Source: JALEFZ01 sp039817415 (GTDB lineage: Bacteria > Bacteroidota > Bacteroidia > J057). Taken from it: a stretch of DNA of 64,000 nt. The notes under the pieces were generated by a model. That model made no database searches, was not told the DNA's origin, and saw only the letters and a list, made by a program, of their open reading frames with translations. Every line of letters starts with the position of its first letter. Position 1 is the stretch's first letter. The position numbers and the translations under genes were made by a program. The stretch covers positions 186,001-250,000 of the forward strand of contig JBCBVV010000002.1 of the NCBI GenBank assembly GCA_039817415.1, in the 5' to 3' direction. Below, one piece after another: positions 16,199-24,236 of the stretch.

Positions 16199-19100
16199 CT
16201 AAGCCAGCGGTTGTACCGTGACTTCTACGTATTCATATTTTCCTTCTCTATTGAAAATGGAAGCACTTTCCTCGGGACTTAAGCTGTAACCGTTGAGCAT
16301 GCTGGTCTCTCCTCCTACATGATGCAAGGTGATATGACTGTCTGCTCCTATCTGGTAAATGACAGGTGTCTGGCAATAAGTAAAGGCTAAGGAGTTGGCT
16401 GCTAGTGGCAGAGACTTTTCCTTGCCTTCCTCTGAGAAATACTGGAAGCTTCCTGATTCAGTTAGGAATTCTTCTTTTCGTAAAAAAATGGGATTAAAAT
16501 GAATCTGGCCCTTGTCCACCAAAACCCCTAATTCGCCCATGCGAGAAAGGATGTCTTCTTTTACCTGTCCTGTCATGCCCGGTTGCTGTGCACCAGCATT
16601 GCCAGGTGTATGAGAGTAAGGATCAGTAGGAAAGGCCCCATAAAGTTTAGGGTTTTTGTTTAATCCTAGACCAGCACGAATCTCGTAGTAGGACTCTACT
16701 AACTTCCCAAATTGTTCAGAAGTGATGCTTTCTTTTGGGAAACGGTAGAAGCATTCATTGACCGCGAGCACCAATTTTGAGACCATGTGCCAATAAATAC
16801 AGCCAAGGCCTTCATAGCCGTAGAAGGTGCCAGATCTTCCGGTGAAAGATTTATGATCGAAAACAGATTCGAAGATATCAAGAATGTGCTTTTCCTCTTC
16901 CTGAGAAACTTCCCTTTCCTGAGCCACTATTTTCAAGGCTGCAGCTAGGTCATCTCCATTTCTGAAATTACCAGAAAAATGGTAATTGCCTTTTAAGTCT
17001 TGCTCAATGATGCGAATGTCTTTCTCTGCAAGAAGTTGTGTCAAAAGGCTAGACTTTTCAACTTCCTCCTTAGGTAAAAGATTCTTTTTGCGGAAACGTG
17101 GAAGTTGACGATCAGGGTAAAGCAAATAACTGTATTGGTCTTCTCGATACAGCTTACTTGCCTTAAGGGCTGCTAATAATTCCAGCGTTTCATCAATGGA
17201 TAGGGTTCCCGTGCTCAGAACGGCAACCTGCCCTTCCAGCATTTCATACAGGTATCGGATGTCAACTTCCTGTTCAGTTGCTTCCAATAAGTTGTAAGCG
17301 TGGTACAAGGAATCGCTACGCTTATTTGCCCTGATACTATGGTCAAGATAAGCCAAGCTAACTTCCATGAAGCTATCTAAATCAGCTGCACTTATGGCCA
17401 CTTTCTTTCCTTCAAAGCCTCTGCTGTAAATCTGCTCACGGTAGGCGCTTCCTGCTTCTCCCAATGCGCTCATGATGGCCATTCTTATTTTGCTATCCAT
17501 GCTGCCAGTCAAACTAGCCTGATTTGCCTCAAAAACGGACTTAATTTTGGTGAATAAATCCCCTAATTCTGCTGTGACCTGATAGGAATCTGACTTTGCA
17601 GCTTGTAAAAAGCTTTTACAGAAAGCCAAATACCTTCTGAGATAGCAAAGCGTAACCATAGAAATACCATAGCCTACCAGGGCATTGTTGGCATCATTCC
17701 ATTCTGGTCTTTGGGTATTCATCCAAATACCTCCCTCGGGTATGAAGTTGGAAAGCTTCGTCAAGGCAGTAAGCAGGATTTTTTCCAGCATATTGACTTC
17801 CAAGGGTTGTTGGTCTGCTCCTAAGATCAACTTACCGTCTGCACCTAAGGCTTTTGCCTTTTCTTCGATCTCATTGGCTAGTTCGTGGTCATAGTCAATG
17901 GTTCTTCTGGGGTCGGAAAGAAGCTCTTGAAATCCTTTTATTCTGTAGGGTACATTGGCGTAGACAAAGATTTCTTGCTCCAAAAACTCCTCTAAAAGGG
18001 CAGGGTGATGCTTCTTAGATAGCTCCATCAACTTAAGGAGATAGATAATTTGATGATCTCCCCAGTATCCAATGAATGCCCATGGATCATGCGGATCGTC
18101 TACTTCCCAATCTATCCCATCTCGAGTAATTCGGTAGGGATTGTATCCATCTGCTGTAGACGCATTGAGGAATTTACAGATGATACTTTCGGTGTATTCG
18201 GGATAGGAAACGCAGAGGGCCTCCCAGTTTTGGAAGATATCTCTCCAGTTTCCTTGGAAGTTGAGGATTCGGCTCCCATCTTCTTGTTGGGTTTCTATAG
18301 AGAAAAAATTCCACGGACGGCTAGGGTCCCCATGCCTTCGGCTAAAGGTGAGTGGTAAATATTCATAGGCCAATCTGATGAATTGGGAATTGTTACTCTT
18401 AGCTGCAAGGGTTCTTAATTCCTCTACGGAGAACTTTTCTGGAGCTACTTCAAAAATATGCTGGCTCTGCTTGTATACTGTTTGATTCCAATTTTTGATA
18501 AAGTCCTTGAAATCTTCTTTAGAAATCTGATAGCCTTCATCAAAAATCCCCCCACGCATGACGTTAAATAGGACATTGGAGAAATGTCTGGACATGGAGA
18601 GCTTATCTGCCGTTTGTTGGAAGGCATCTGCATTGGCTACAATTCGGGCGAGTTTTGCTACCCCAGCTTGTATATCTGCTTGTAATTTTTGCAGAAGGAC
18701 ATCAGGCTCTTTTAATTCTTCAATCAGGGCCGTTAAATCCGCATGGCTTTGGTTGAGCTCGGCCACCATATACCATTGCTTTTCTTCCGAAGGGTTGAGG
18801 CTGATAGTTGATTGGAGAAGGTAGGCGCCTCTTTCGGCTCTTACATCTATTTCTTCTCGAAGCTTCCGCCCTTTTCTAAAGTCGTTGAGTTGAACAGAGG
18901 ACAACAAATGAATCGAATTTTCAAGTCCCAACGACCATATGCTGGTAGCCTTGAGTGCTTCACTTGGCTCAGGTCTATCTACTAGAATTGAACTCAAAGA
19001 GTAAATCCCAATTCCACTGTCTACATCCAACTCATTCTTTTTGTAGGCATCTACAAGGGTACTCAATTCTGTTTGCATGTCTAAGTTGACCCCATAGGGC

Positions 19101-19654
19101 AAGATATTCTGCAGTCCATCTAGGATTTCAACTTCTACTGATTGATCGAGTAGATTGCTCAGCTTAGCCCTTTTTACCCAACCGTATTGCTCGCTACTTT
19201 CCCAAGCATATCTAAAGGACATTCCCAAGCTTTCATTGATTTCCTCAAAAATCAGCTTGTTTCCATAAATGTGTTTGTAGATATTTCTTTGGACCTGATA
19301 AAGACCCTCACCTCTTTGAGAGAAAGGCTCCCACAGGTATTTCCTACCTTCCCTGCTAACAAAAAAGATCGACTTACTTCCTGTAAGTTCTCCAGAATCA
19401 TGGATCTTGTCATCTGTATAGTAAGGGAAAATGGCAAACTGAGGGTTTTTTCTTCCAGCCGTCAATCCTCCTGTGCTGGAAATGAACAGCCAAAGATCTG
19501 CAGAGCTGACAATGCTCATGAAGAAAGGCCGCATTTGATCCACATGAGAAATTTTGTAGTAATCTTCTCCATGGATATTGACGAATGAGCCGTTTACTTG
19601 AGCTTCTTGGTATTGATCGGCCGTGGTGCCACGAAAAATTGGGATTTCTAGCAT
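16199..19654 (-). CDS. Very large phosphorylase/glycosidase-like (alpha/alpha)6-toroid protein
   Basis: A 1151-residue protein without signal peptide, so probably cytoplasmic. Conserved-looking blocks are SRRHGDPSRPWN (about 441), NWRDIFQNWEA (about 469), NPYRITRDGIDWEV and DPWAFIGYWGDHQ (about 505-530), GGIWMNTQRPEWNDANN (about 651) and GAFPTDPYSHTPGNAGAQQ (about 1015). The EWNDANN block resembles the DWNDG region of cellobiose-phosphorylase type enzymes (GH94 and the similarly long GH149/GH161 glucan phosphorylases), and the length fits that group. I recall this architecture as an uncharacterised family; a catalytic assignment is inference. It is a single gene closed by a hairpin, flanked by an APH-like kinase and an exonuclease. 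Confidence 0.6.
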   Translation of the reverse strand: MLEIPIFRGTTADQYQEAQVNGSFVNIHGEDYYKISHVDQMRPFFMSIVSSADLWLFISSTGGLTAGRKNPQFAIFPYYTDDKIHDSGELTGSKSIFFVSREGRKYLWEPFSQRGEGLYQVQRNIYKHIYGNKLIFEEINESLGMSFRYAWESSEQYGWVKRAKLSNLLDQSVEVEILDGLQNILPYGVNLDMQTELSTLVDAYKKNELDVDSGIGIYSLSSILVDRPEPSEALKATSIWSLGLENSIHLLSSVQLNDFRKGRKLREEIDVRAERGAYLLQSTISLNPSEEKQWYMVAELNQSHADLTALIEELKEPDVLLQKLQADIQAGVAKLARIVANADAFQQTADKLSMSRHFSNVLFNVMRGGIFDEGYQISKEDFKDFIKNWNQTVYKQSQHIFEVAPEKFSVEELRTLAAKSNNSQFIRLAYEYLPLTFSRRHGDPSRPWNFFSIETQQEDGSRILNFQGNWRDIFQNWEALCVSYPEYTESIICKFLNASTADGYNPYRITRDGIDWEVDDPHDPWAFIGYWGDHQIIYLLKLMELSKKHHPALLEEFLEQEIFVYANVPYRIKGFQELLSDPRRTIDYDHELANEIEEKAKALGADGKLILGADQQPLEVNMLEKILLTALTKLSNFIPEGGIWMNTQRPEWNDANNALVGYGISMVTLCYLRRYLAFCKSFLQAAKSDSYQVTAELGDLFTKIKSVFEANQASLTGSMDSKIRMAIMSALGEAGSAYREQIYSRGFEGKKVAISAADLDSFMEVSLAYLDHSIRANKRSDSLYHAYNLLEATEQEVDIRYLYEMLEGQVAVLSTGTLSIDETLELLAALKASKLYREDQYSYLLYPDRQLPRFRKKNLLPKEEVEKSSLLTQLLAEKDIRIIEQDLKGNYHFSGNFRNGDDLAAALKIVAQEREVSQEEEKHILDIFESVFDHKSFTGRSGTFYGYEGLGCIYWHMVSKLVLAVNECFYRFPKESITSEQFGKLVESYYEIRAGLGLNKNPKLYGAFPTDPYSHTPGNAGAQQPGMTGQVKEDILSRMGELGVLVDKGQIHFNPIFLRKEEFLTESGSFQYFSEEGKEKSLPLAANSLAFTYCQTPVIYQIGADSHITLHHVGGETSMLNGYSLSPEESASIFNREGKYEYVEVTVQPLA

Positions 19655-20006
19655 GCTATAATGTGTGAGTTTTCAATTCCGCTTGAACGTGTGGTTTCTT
19701 TGAAAAAGAGCTAAAAGGCTTCTGGAATTCAAGGTTGGCAAGTTACATTCGTACAACAAATAGCAAAAATAATATCTAAGTATAAAAGTGTAATGTTTGG
19801 GATCCCTTATGATGAAGTTGGGGTCAACAATATGTAAACAAAAGGCCATAGCTACTTTTGTTGCTGAAGCGGGTTGCCTGTATGCTGGTAAATTAAATTG
19901 TAGGGGGCCATTTTAACCCAAACGACAAAGCAAAACCTGTACCTTATCGGCTATGACATAATCGAGGAGAGGAAAATAGAAAGGACATAGGGGGAGCTTT
20001 CCTAAG
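19655..20006. other. 352-bp intergenic region
   Basis: No gene is apparent on either strand. On the minus strand, positions 19771-19764 read TATTTTTG, a full match to the Bacteroidota TAnnTTTG element, about 110 nt upstream of the 1151-residue gene, but no clear upstream TTTG element accompanies it. Confidence 0.4.
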
Positions 20007-20549
20007 TCATAAATAGCGCCATTCCCCATAATATTGTAAAAATATCTTCGAAATGTTTCTCGCATCATCAATGCCTCTGTGATGTGTACCATCGAGCGAC
20101 AATCCCTCTCTATTCAAGGCTGCTTTCATCCCTATGGGCCGTTTCAAAGATTGTATTTCAGCGTATTGATGTTTGAGACTGATGTGTTGATCTGTCCAAC
20201 TTTTGTCAATCCCATGCAAATCACAGTCTCGTTGAAATTGGTGTTTGTCGTATTTGCCCCATGAACAAAGTAGATACTCTTCTTCCCCATAGCCGAACCA
20301 TTGCTGGAAGGCTGTTATGACCTGTGGAAAGGCTCCAGCCTGTTCTACATCTTCCTGCCTAATAGAGGTGAGTTTTGTACAGAAATCGCTAAGGGTCGGA
20401 TGAACCTTAGGTTGAATAAACTGGCAGAATTCTGAAACGATTTCTTTGTTTTCATTAATGAGTAAGGCCCCGATTTCGATGGTTTCATTGGGTCGTTGGT
20501 CTCTTTTTTCCCAACAAGTAGCCTCCAGATCTAGAATGATATAATTCAC
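20007..20549 (-). CDS. DEDDh-family 3'-5' exonuclease (KapD/ERI-1-like)
   Basis: A 180-residue exonuclease. Motif Exo I is IILDLEATCWE (Asp7 and Glu9), Exo II lies in LCSWGKYDKHQF, and Exo III is HHRGIDDARNISKI with the His of the DEDDh type. The WE after the first motif and the overall size match the KapD/ERI1 subgroup, which trims RNA 3' ends or acts on DNA with two metal ions. It stands alone; the gene upstream ends in a terminator at 20639-20685. Confidence 0.88.
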   Translation of the reverse strand: MNYIILDLEATCWEKRDQRPNETIEIGALLINENKEIVSEFCQFIQPKVHPTLSDFCTKLTSIRQEDVEQAGAFPQVITAFQQWFGYGEEEYLLCSWGKYDKHQFQRDCDLHGIDKSWTDQHISLKHQYAEIQSLKRPIGMKAALNREGLSLDGTHHRGIDDARNISKIFLQYYGEWRYL

Positions 20550-20638
20550 TGTTCAAAAATTGCTTGTGTGTCAAAGAATGGGAAAACCCATTGGGAGGTG
20601 TACGAGAGGAATCGGTATAGGATGTGTTTAGCCACTAT

Positions 20639-20685
20639 AAAAACTGCTTGCAGCCATCCCGATTTGGGACAACATACAAGCAGTT
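20639..20685 (-). terminator. Intrinsic terminator after SnoaL-like gene
   Basis: Arms AACTGCTTG and CAAGCAGTT (9 bp) with an inner CCC/GGG helix. On the minus strand the hairpin is followed by a run of T. It starts 26 nt after the stop codon at 20711. Confidence 0.75.
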
Positions 20686-20710
20686 GGTTGTTGGTTGGGT
20701 GAATGAATTC

Positions 20711-21142
20711 TTAAGCTTGTTGCGTGCTTAGTTCGCCATCTTGTTCCTGTTGCTCGGTTGAGCTAGGTACTTCGTAGAAGAATTGTTCGGAAACAATTTT
20801 TCCATTCTCCACATGGAAAACGCAAATTTCCTCATCGATTCTTCTATCCATTCCTTTAAACGTAACATCCATTTTCATCGTCGCAGAAAAATGGTTGCCA
20901 GCTACAACTGGCCCTTCGATCTCTACACCATGAAAAGTTTCCACCATGGCCTCGAAATGCTCGCCTTTTACTTTGATGGCATCCATTCCTTCGATTCGCT
21001 GGGGGAAACCTTGCGCACCAGGCATTTCAATGCTCGCACAATGCTGTGCATATAGCTCTTCCCATGCCTTGTCGTACTGTCCTGTGCGGCAGTATTCTGC
21101 CCATTTGTTGGCTACATCTTGTGTTGTCATACGTGATATCAT
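20711..21142 (-). CDS. SnoaL-like (NTF2 superfamily) protein
   Basis: A 143-residue cone-shaped alpha+beta protein of the SnoaL/NTF2 superfamily: WAEYCRTGQYDKAWEELY at the N-terminus, a ligand-pocket strand (GVEIEGPVVAGNHFSATM) and the family ending EEICVFHVENGKIVSEQFF. A second ATG at 21130 (MTTQDVANKW) is equally plausible. It is directly downstream of a WYL regulator, with shared TGTCA half-sites in both upstream regions. Such WYL/small-protein pairs are usually regulator and target. Function unknown. Confidence 0.82.
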   Translation of the reverse strand: MISRMTTQDVANKWAEYCRTGQYDKAWEELYAQHCASIEMPGAQGFPQRIEGMDAIKVKGEHFEAMVETFHGVEIEGPVVAGNHFSATMKMDVTFKGMDRRIDEEICVFHVENGKIVSEQFFYEVPSSTEQQEQDGELSTQQA

Positions 21143-21179
21143 TTGGTTTTTTTGATAGCACTAAGATAATAGGGGCTTG

Positions 21180-21195
21180 TGTCAGATCATGTCAG
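21180..21195. promoter_or_regulatory. WYL-regulator site before SnoaL gene
   Basis: TGTCA repeated with 5-nt spacing (TGTCAGATCATGTCAG), overlapping the WYL stop codon and ending about 40 nt before the SnoaL start. The 11-mer TGTCAGGGGTG starting at 21190 recurs upstream of the WYL gene at 21929. Confidence 0.6.
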
Positions 21196-21888
21196 GGGTG
21201 GATATTCAATTTGTTCACATTCGGAAAAATATGTTCCCAAGTCAAAATTCCTTTCCTCAAACTCCTCTGCTAAAACTCGGAAATGCTGGATTCGGTCTAG
21301 GCGGAAGGATCGATAATCTTGGCGCAGTCGACACCAGCCTATGACGATCCATTTTTCGTTGTAACAATAAAGGGCTAGGGGCTCAATTCTCCGATCGGTT
21401 ATGTCTTGTCCTTTGGCTTGGTACATCAACTCCGTCACCCGCCGATTGATGATGGCCATTTGGATAAAGGAAAGAGAGGTGGACTTGATGTCGTCGGTCT
21501 TGCGTTTCATCACCAGCATCTTGCTGCTCAATAATTCTCCTTGAGATTGAAGCGAACTTCTGAAGACGGATTTGATCTTTTGTAGAGTTTGGCCGAAATG
21601 CTCTATTAATGATTCATCGTTGGTTTTGGCGATGAGTTGTTCGGCCGTAATGAGGGCATTGACTTCCATCTCGTCAAACATGATGGGGGCCACCGTGTAG
21701 CCGTCCATGATCGAATAGCCTCTGCCTTCTATGGTAATAATGGGAACACCAGATTCTTCCAGCTTTTTGATATCCCGGTAAATGGTGCGAAGGCTGACAT
21801 CAAATCTCCTGGCCAATTCAGGACCTGTGATCAACCTCTTTGACTTGAGGATAGTCAGCATAGAGAGGAGCCGAGAGAGGTGGTTCAT
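21187..21888 (-). CDS. WYL-domain (YafY/DeoR-like) transcriptional regulator
   Basis: About 233 residues. An N-terminal winged helix-turn-helix domain (LLSMLTILKSKRLITGPELA, RRFDVSLRTIYRDIKKLEES) precedes a WYL sensor domain (LALYCYNEKWIVIGWCRLR, DYRSFRLDRIQ). The ATG at 21888 (MNHLSRLL) fits the family start; the longer frame adds 12 residues. Both this gene and the downstream SnoaL gene are preceded by TGACA/TGTCA half-sites with 5-nt spacing, suggesting autoregulation and control of that gene. Confidence 0.92.
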   Translation of the reverse strand: MNHLSRLLSMLTILKSKRLITGPELARRFDVSLRTIYRDIKKLEESGVPIITIEGRGYSIMDGYTVAPIMFDEMEVNALITAEQLIAKTNDESLIEHFGQTLQKIKSVFRSSLQSQGELLSSKMLVMKRKTDDIKSTSLSFIQMAIINRRVTELMYQAKGQDITDRRIEPLALYCYNEKWIVIGWCRLRQDYRSFRLDRIQHFRVLAEEFEERNFDLGTYFSECEQIEYPPLT

Positions 21889-21918
21889 CTTTTTGATAGA
21901 AAATATACGAAGAAGGGG

Positions 21919-21933
21919 TGACAAAAGCTGTCA
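21919..21933. promoter_or_regulatory. WYL-regulator site before its own gene
   Basis: Perfect inverted repeat TGACA-AAAGC-TGTCA about 30 nt upstream of the WYL start codon, continuing into GGGGTG as at the SnoaL-side site. Confidence 0.6.
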
Positions 21934-21946
21934 GGGGTGTGTGGGT

Positions 21947-22483
21947 TTATTCAAAATCTAGCACTTCCAGCTTCCAAAAGTATGTCGCATTAAGATATTC
22001 CAATCTGCTGATCCTCAATGGGCTATGCGAAAAGCCAATATGATCCCTCAGCATCTTAAGAAACGCTCTATCAACTTCATCTTTCTCTTTATCCTCTATG
22101 GCGTAATATTGGACAGCGTTTCTGAGATTGTAGGCGATTTCCTCTAAGGCAAACCAGCCATTGTAATAACCCAGGGAAAAAAACTCTTCGAAGTCCTCTG
22201 AAACAATGATGTTGTACTCATCCGCCATAGGAGAGGTCATCACAATGGGGCCCGAATAACCTTTTTCATTTTTACCATTAAGTAGGCTAAAGTGCACGCC
22301 ATTTCCTCCTGTTTGGGCAAAGGGTACAGCATTGATAGGGGTACAATCGTAACGGAAGTTTGCCCTTGGGTGGAGAGAAATTAGTCCACAAGAATCAAAG
22401 CACATCTCAGCCTTTTCTCCGAATGCTTGTTGAATGAATGTATGGAAGTCCCAGAAATCTTCAATTGTTAGGTGCTTGTTCAT
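21947..22483 (-). CDS. Protein of unknown function (SMI1/KNR4-like?)
   Basis: About 178 residues from the ATG at 22483, supported by an upstream AAGGAAA. The longer frame would overlap the propeller lipoprotein gene by almost 200 bp. The C-terminal half contains NIIVSEDFEEFFSLGYYNG and WFALEEIAYN, reminiscent of SMI1/KNR4 immunity-like proteins, but the match is weak. No signal peptide. It lies 28 bp downstream of the propeller lipoprotein gene, probably co-transcribed with it. Confidence 0.6.
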   Translation of the reverse strand: MNKHLTIEDFWDFHTFIQQAFGEKAEMCFDSCGLISLHPRANFRYDCTPINAVPFAQTGGNGVHFSLLNGKNEKGYSGPIVMTSPMADEYNIIVSEDFEEFFSLGYYNGWFALEEIAYNLRNAVQYYAIEDKEKDEVDRAFLKMLRDHIGFSHSPLRISRLEYLNATYFWKLEVLDFE

Positions 22484-22511
22484 TGGTGGTATTTCCTTCT
22501 GATTTTTGGTG

Positions 22512-23612
22512 TCAAAATTTCCGCTCGAAAGTCGTCCCATTGAATACATACACGCCGCTTGGTTCGTCTCCACAAAACCACAATTCTCCTCTATTGCTTT
22601 GGTAGATGTTCCATATGTGTTGGCAGGGAAGGCCATCGTCTTCATCATAGTTGATAAGCGATTGACCATCGTACTTCCATACCCCACTGTAAACGGTTCC
22701 AAACCAAATGTTTCCCTCTATATCCTCCCCTACCGAAAAGACCCTATCCAGGTGATTTCCTTCTCGATCTGCCTTGCTCACTTTTTGTTCTTTGGTAAAA
22801 TGGGAAATCTCCTTTCCATCGTATTTGAAGACCCCAATGCCATTGTTGGCTATCCAGAGGTTGTTATGGCTGTCTACAAAGAGACCTCTAATGTGCAAAA
22901 AGCCTGTTTCCTTGCTCAGACCAAGAAAGCGGTTGTTGATCACCCGAAAGCGTTGGTTGTCGAATCCTATTGCGGCACCATAGGTTCCAAACCAAACTTC
23001 CCCATTTTTGCCTTGGACAGGAGGAGTGGTTACGGAGTAATAGTTTTCTTCTCCTTCCCCTGAAAGAATGGGAAAAGCACGGAAAAACAACTCTTTGCCA
23101 TTATATTGATAGACGCCAGCTTGGCCCTCTGATTTGTTGTATCCGGTCATCTCATCCCCTTTGAACCAGAGGTCGTGTTCTCCTAGCTTCCAGTTATCTC
23201 TATCCTTAAAATTTCTTTCTTCGATTGGGATGAAACGAAGGCCATCATATTGACTGATTCCCTTTCCTCCTTCAATCCAGATTCGTCCAGCTTCATCTTC
23301 ATACATATTTCTGACTTGCCAATGGCTGAGTCCACTTGCTCGATTGAAATAGCTGAATTGCTTTCCATCAAACTTGGCTACTCCCTCTCCGTTGCTGGCA
23401 AACCAAATATTTCCCATTCTGTCTTCAAGAATAGAGCGAATACCAGAAGAGAAAGCTAGAAATGAACTGGTATCAATCTTTGTAGGAATCGTGAGGCTAG
23501 GAAGAGGAGAGGTGATAGTTTCCTGGATTGGGGCTGACTTTTCTGCTTTGCTACAGGAAATAATCAGGAACAAAGCCAGTAGGGGAAATAGGAAGAATAA
23601 TTGAAACTTCAT
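22512..23612 (-). CDS. Lipoprotein with two-component-regulator propeller repeats
   Basis: A 366-residue lipoprotein (LFLIISC signal) made almost entirely of Reg_prop beta-propeller blades: repeated units of the form ILEDRMGNIWFASNGEGVAK, MYEDEAGRIWIEGGKGISQY, VDSHNNLWIANNGIGVFKY, VGEDIEGNIWFGTVYSGVWK and IYQSNRGELWFCGDEPSGVY. These repeats normally form the periplasmic sensor of hybrid two-component systems, often sensing glycans. Here there is no transmembrane helix or kinase domain, so it is a free-standing membrane-anchored propeller, perhaps ligand-binding. Confidence 0.85.
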   Translation of the reverse strand: MKFQLFFLFPLLALFLIISCSKAEKSAPIQETITSPLPSLTIPTKIDTSSFLAFSSGIRSILEDRMGNIWFASNGEGVAKFDGKQFSYFNRASGLSHWQVRNMYEDEAGRIWIEGGKGISQYDGLRFIPIEERNFKDRDNWKLGEHDLWFKGDEMTGYNKSEGQAGVYQYNGKELFFRAFPILSGEGEENYYSVTTPPVQGKNGEVWFGTYGAAIGFDNQRFRVINNRFLGLSKETGFLHIRGLFVDSHNNLWIANNGIGVFKYDGKEISHFTKEQKVSKADREGNHLDRVFSVGEDIEGNIWFGTVYSGVWKYDGQSLINYDEDDGLPCQHIWNIYQSNRGELWFCGDEPSGVYVFNGTTFERKF

Positions 23613-23669
23613 GGATGGTTTACAGGTAAAGAGTCAGGCGAAATCAGCATCTTATGTCTACAAAGATAC

Positions 23670-24002
23670 TCATCTTTCTACATTCGAGATCTGAAGGGAC
23701 CTTCCTTGCAACTCGATCTTCAAGTAGGATATATCTCCAATATTTTCATTTGTCTGTATCTGAATGCGGTCTTTCAGCAAGCAATATCCAAAGTATTTTG
23801 TATCCGTTATACCGAAAATTCCCCCGTATTCCAGTTTGCAGATTCCATGGTCATAAAGTGTGATTGCGAAAATCCCTGCATCCATTCCTCCGGAAGTGTA
23901 GGCGATTTCCTTTCCCATAAATGATGAGCAATTGCTCAAACTCCACATGATAGAAGCGCCTATGAGAAGGCCAATACTTAGGAACAAGACGTGATGCTTC
24001 AT
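23670..24002 (-). CDS. Small secreted or membrane-anchored protein, unknown
   Basis: About 110 residues from the ATG at 24002, which starts a hydrophobic signal (HHVLFLSIGLLIGASIMWSL). The longer frame adds 54 unlikely residues from the promoter region. The mature part has four Cys or Gly-rich turns (FGITDTKYFGYCLLKDRIQI) and looks beta-rich. No family recognised. It is divergent from the isocitrate dehydrogenase gene, with 234 bp between the starts. Confidence 0.55.
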   Translation of the reverse strand: MKHHVLFLSIGLLIGASIMWSLSNCSSFMGKEIAYTSGGMDAGIFAITLYDHGICKLEYGGIFGITDTKYFGYCLLKDRIQIQTNENIGDISYLKIELQGRSLQISNVER

Positions 24003-24236
24003 GATGATCTTATGATGAAATACTTTCTGGTAGTCTACTGAAAAAGGGATAGTTATGAATTCATATCTGTGTACCCTTTCCTTTACCACAAGTTCATAAA
24101 TGCGTGCATAGGGAATGGTTAAGGAATCTATGTATAAAAATTTTTTATAAGTTATGTAAAACAATTAAATAAAAACTTATGAATTTTTATTTGCATCTTC
24201 GGCGTACCCACAACAAACCAATCAATTCAATATCAC

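Noticed and set aside
24165..24236. Promoter for icd (CATCTTCG resembling TAnnTTTG)
   Set aside because: Two mismatches and no clear TTTG at the right distance; not strong enough to list.
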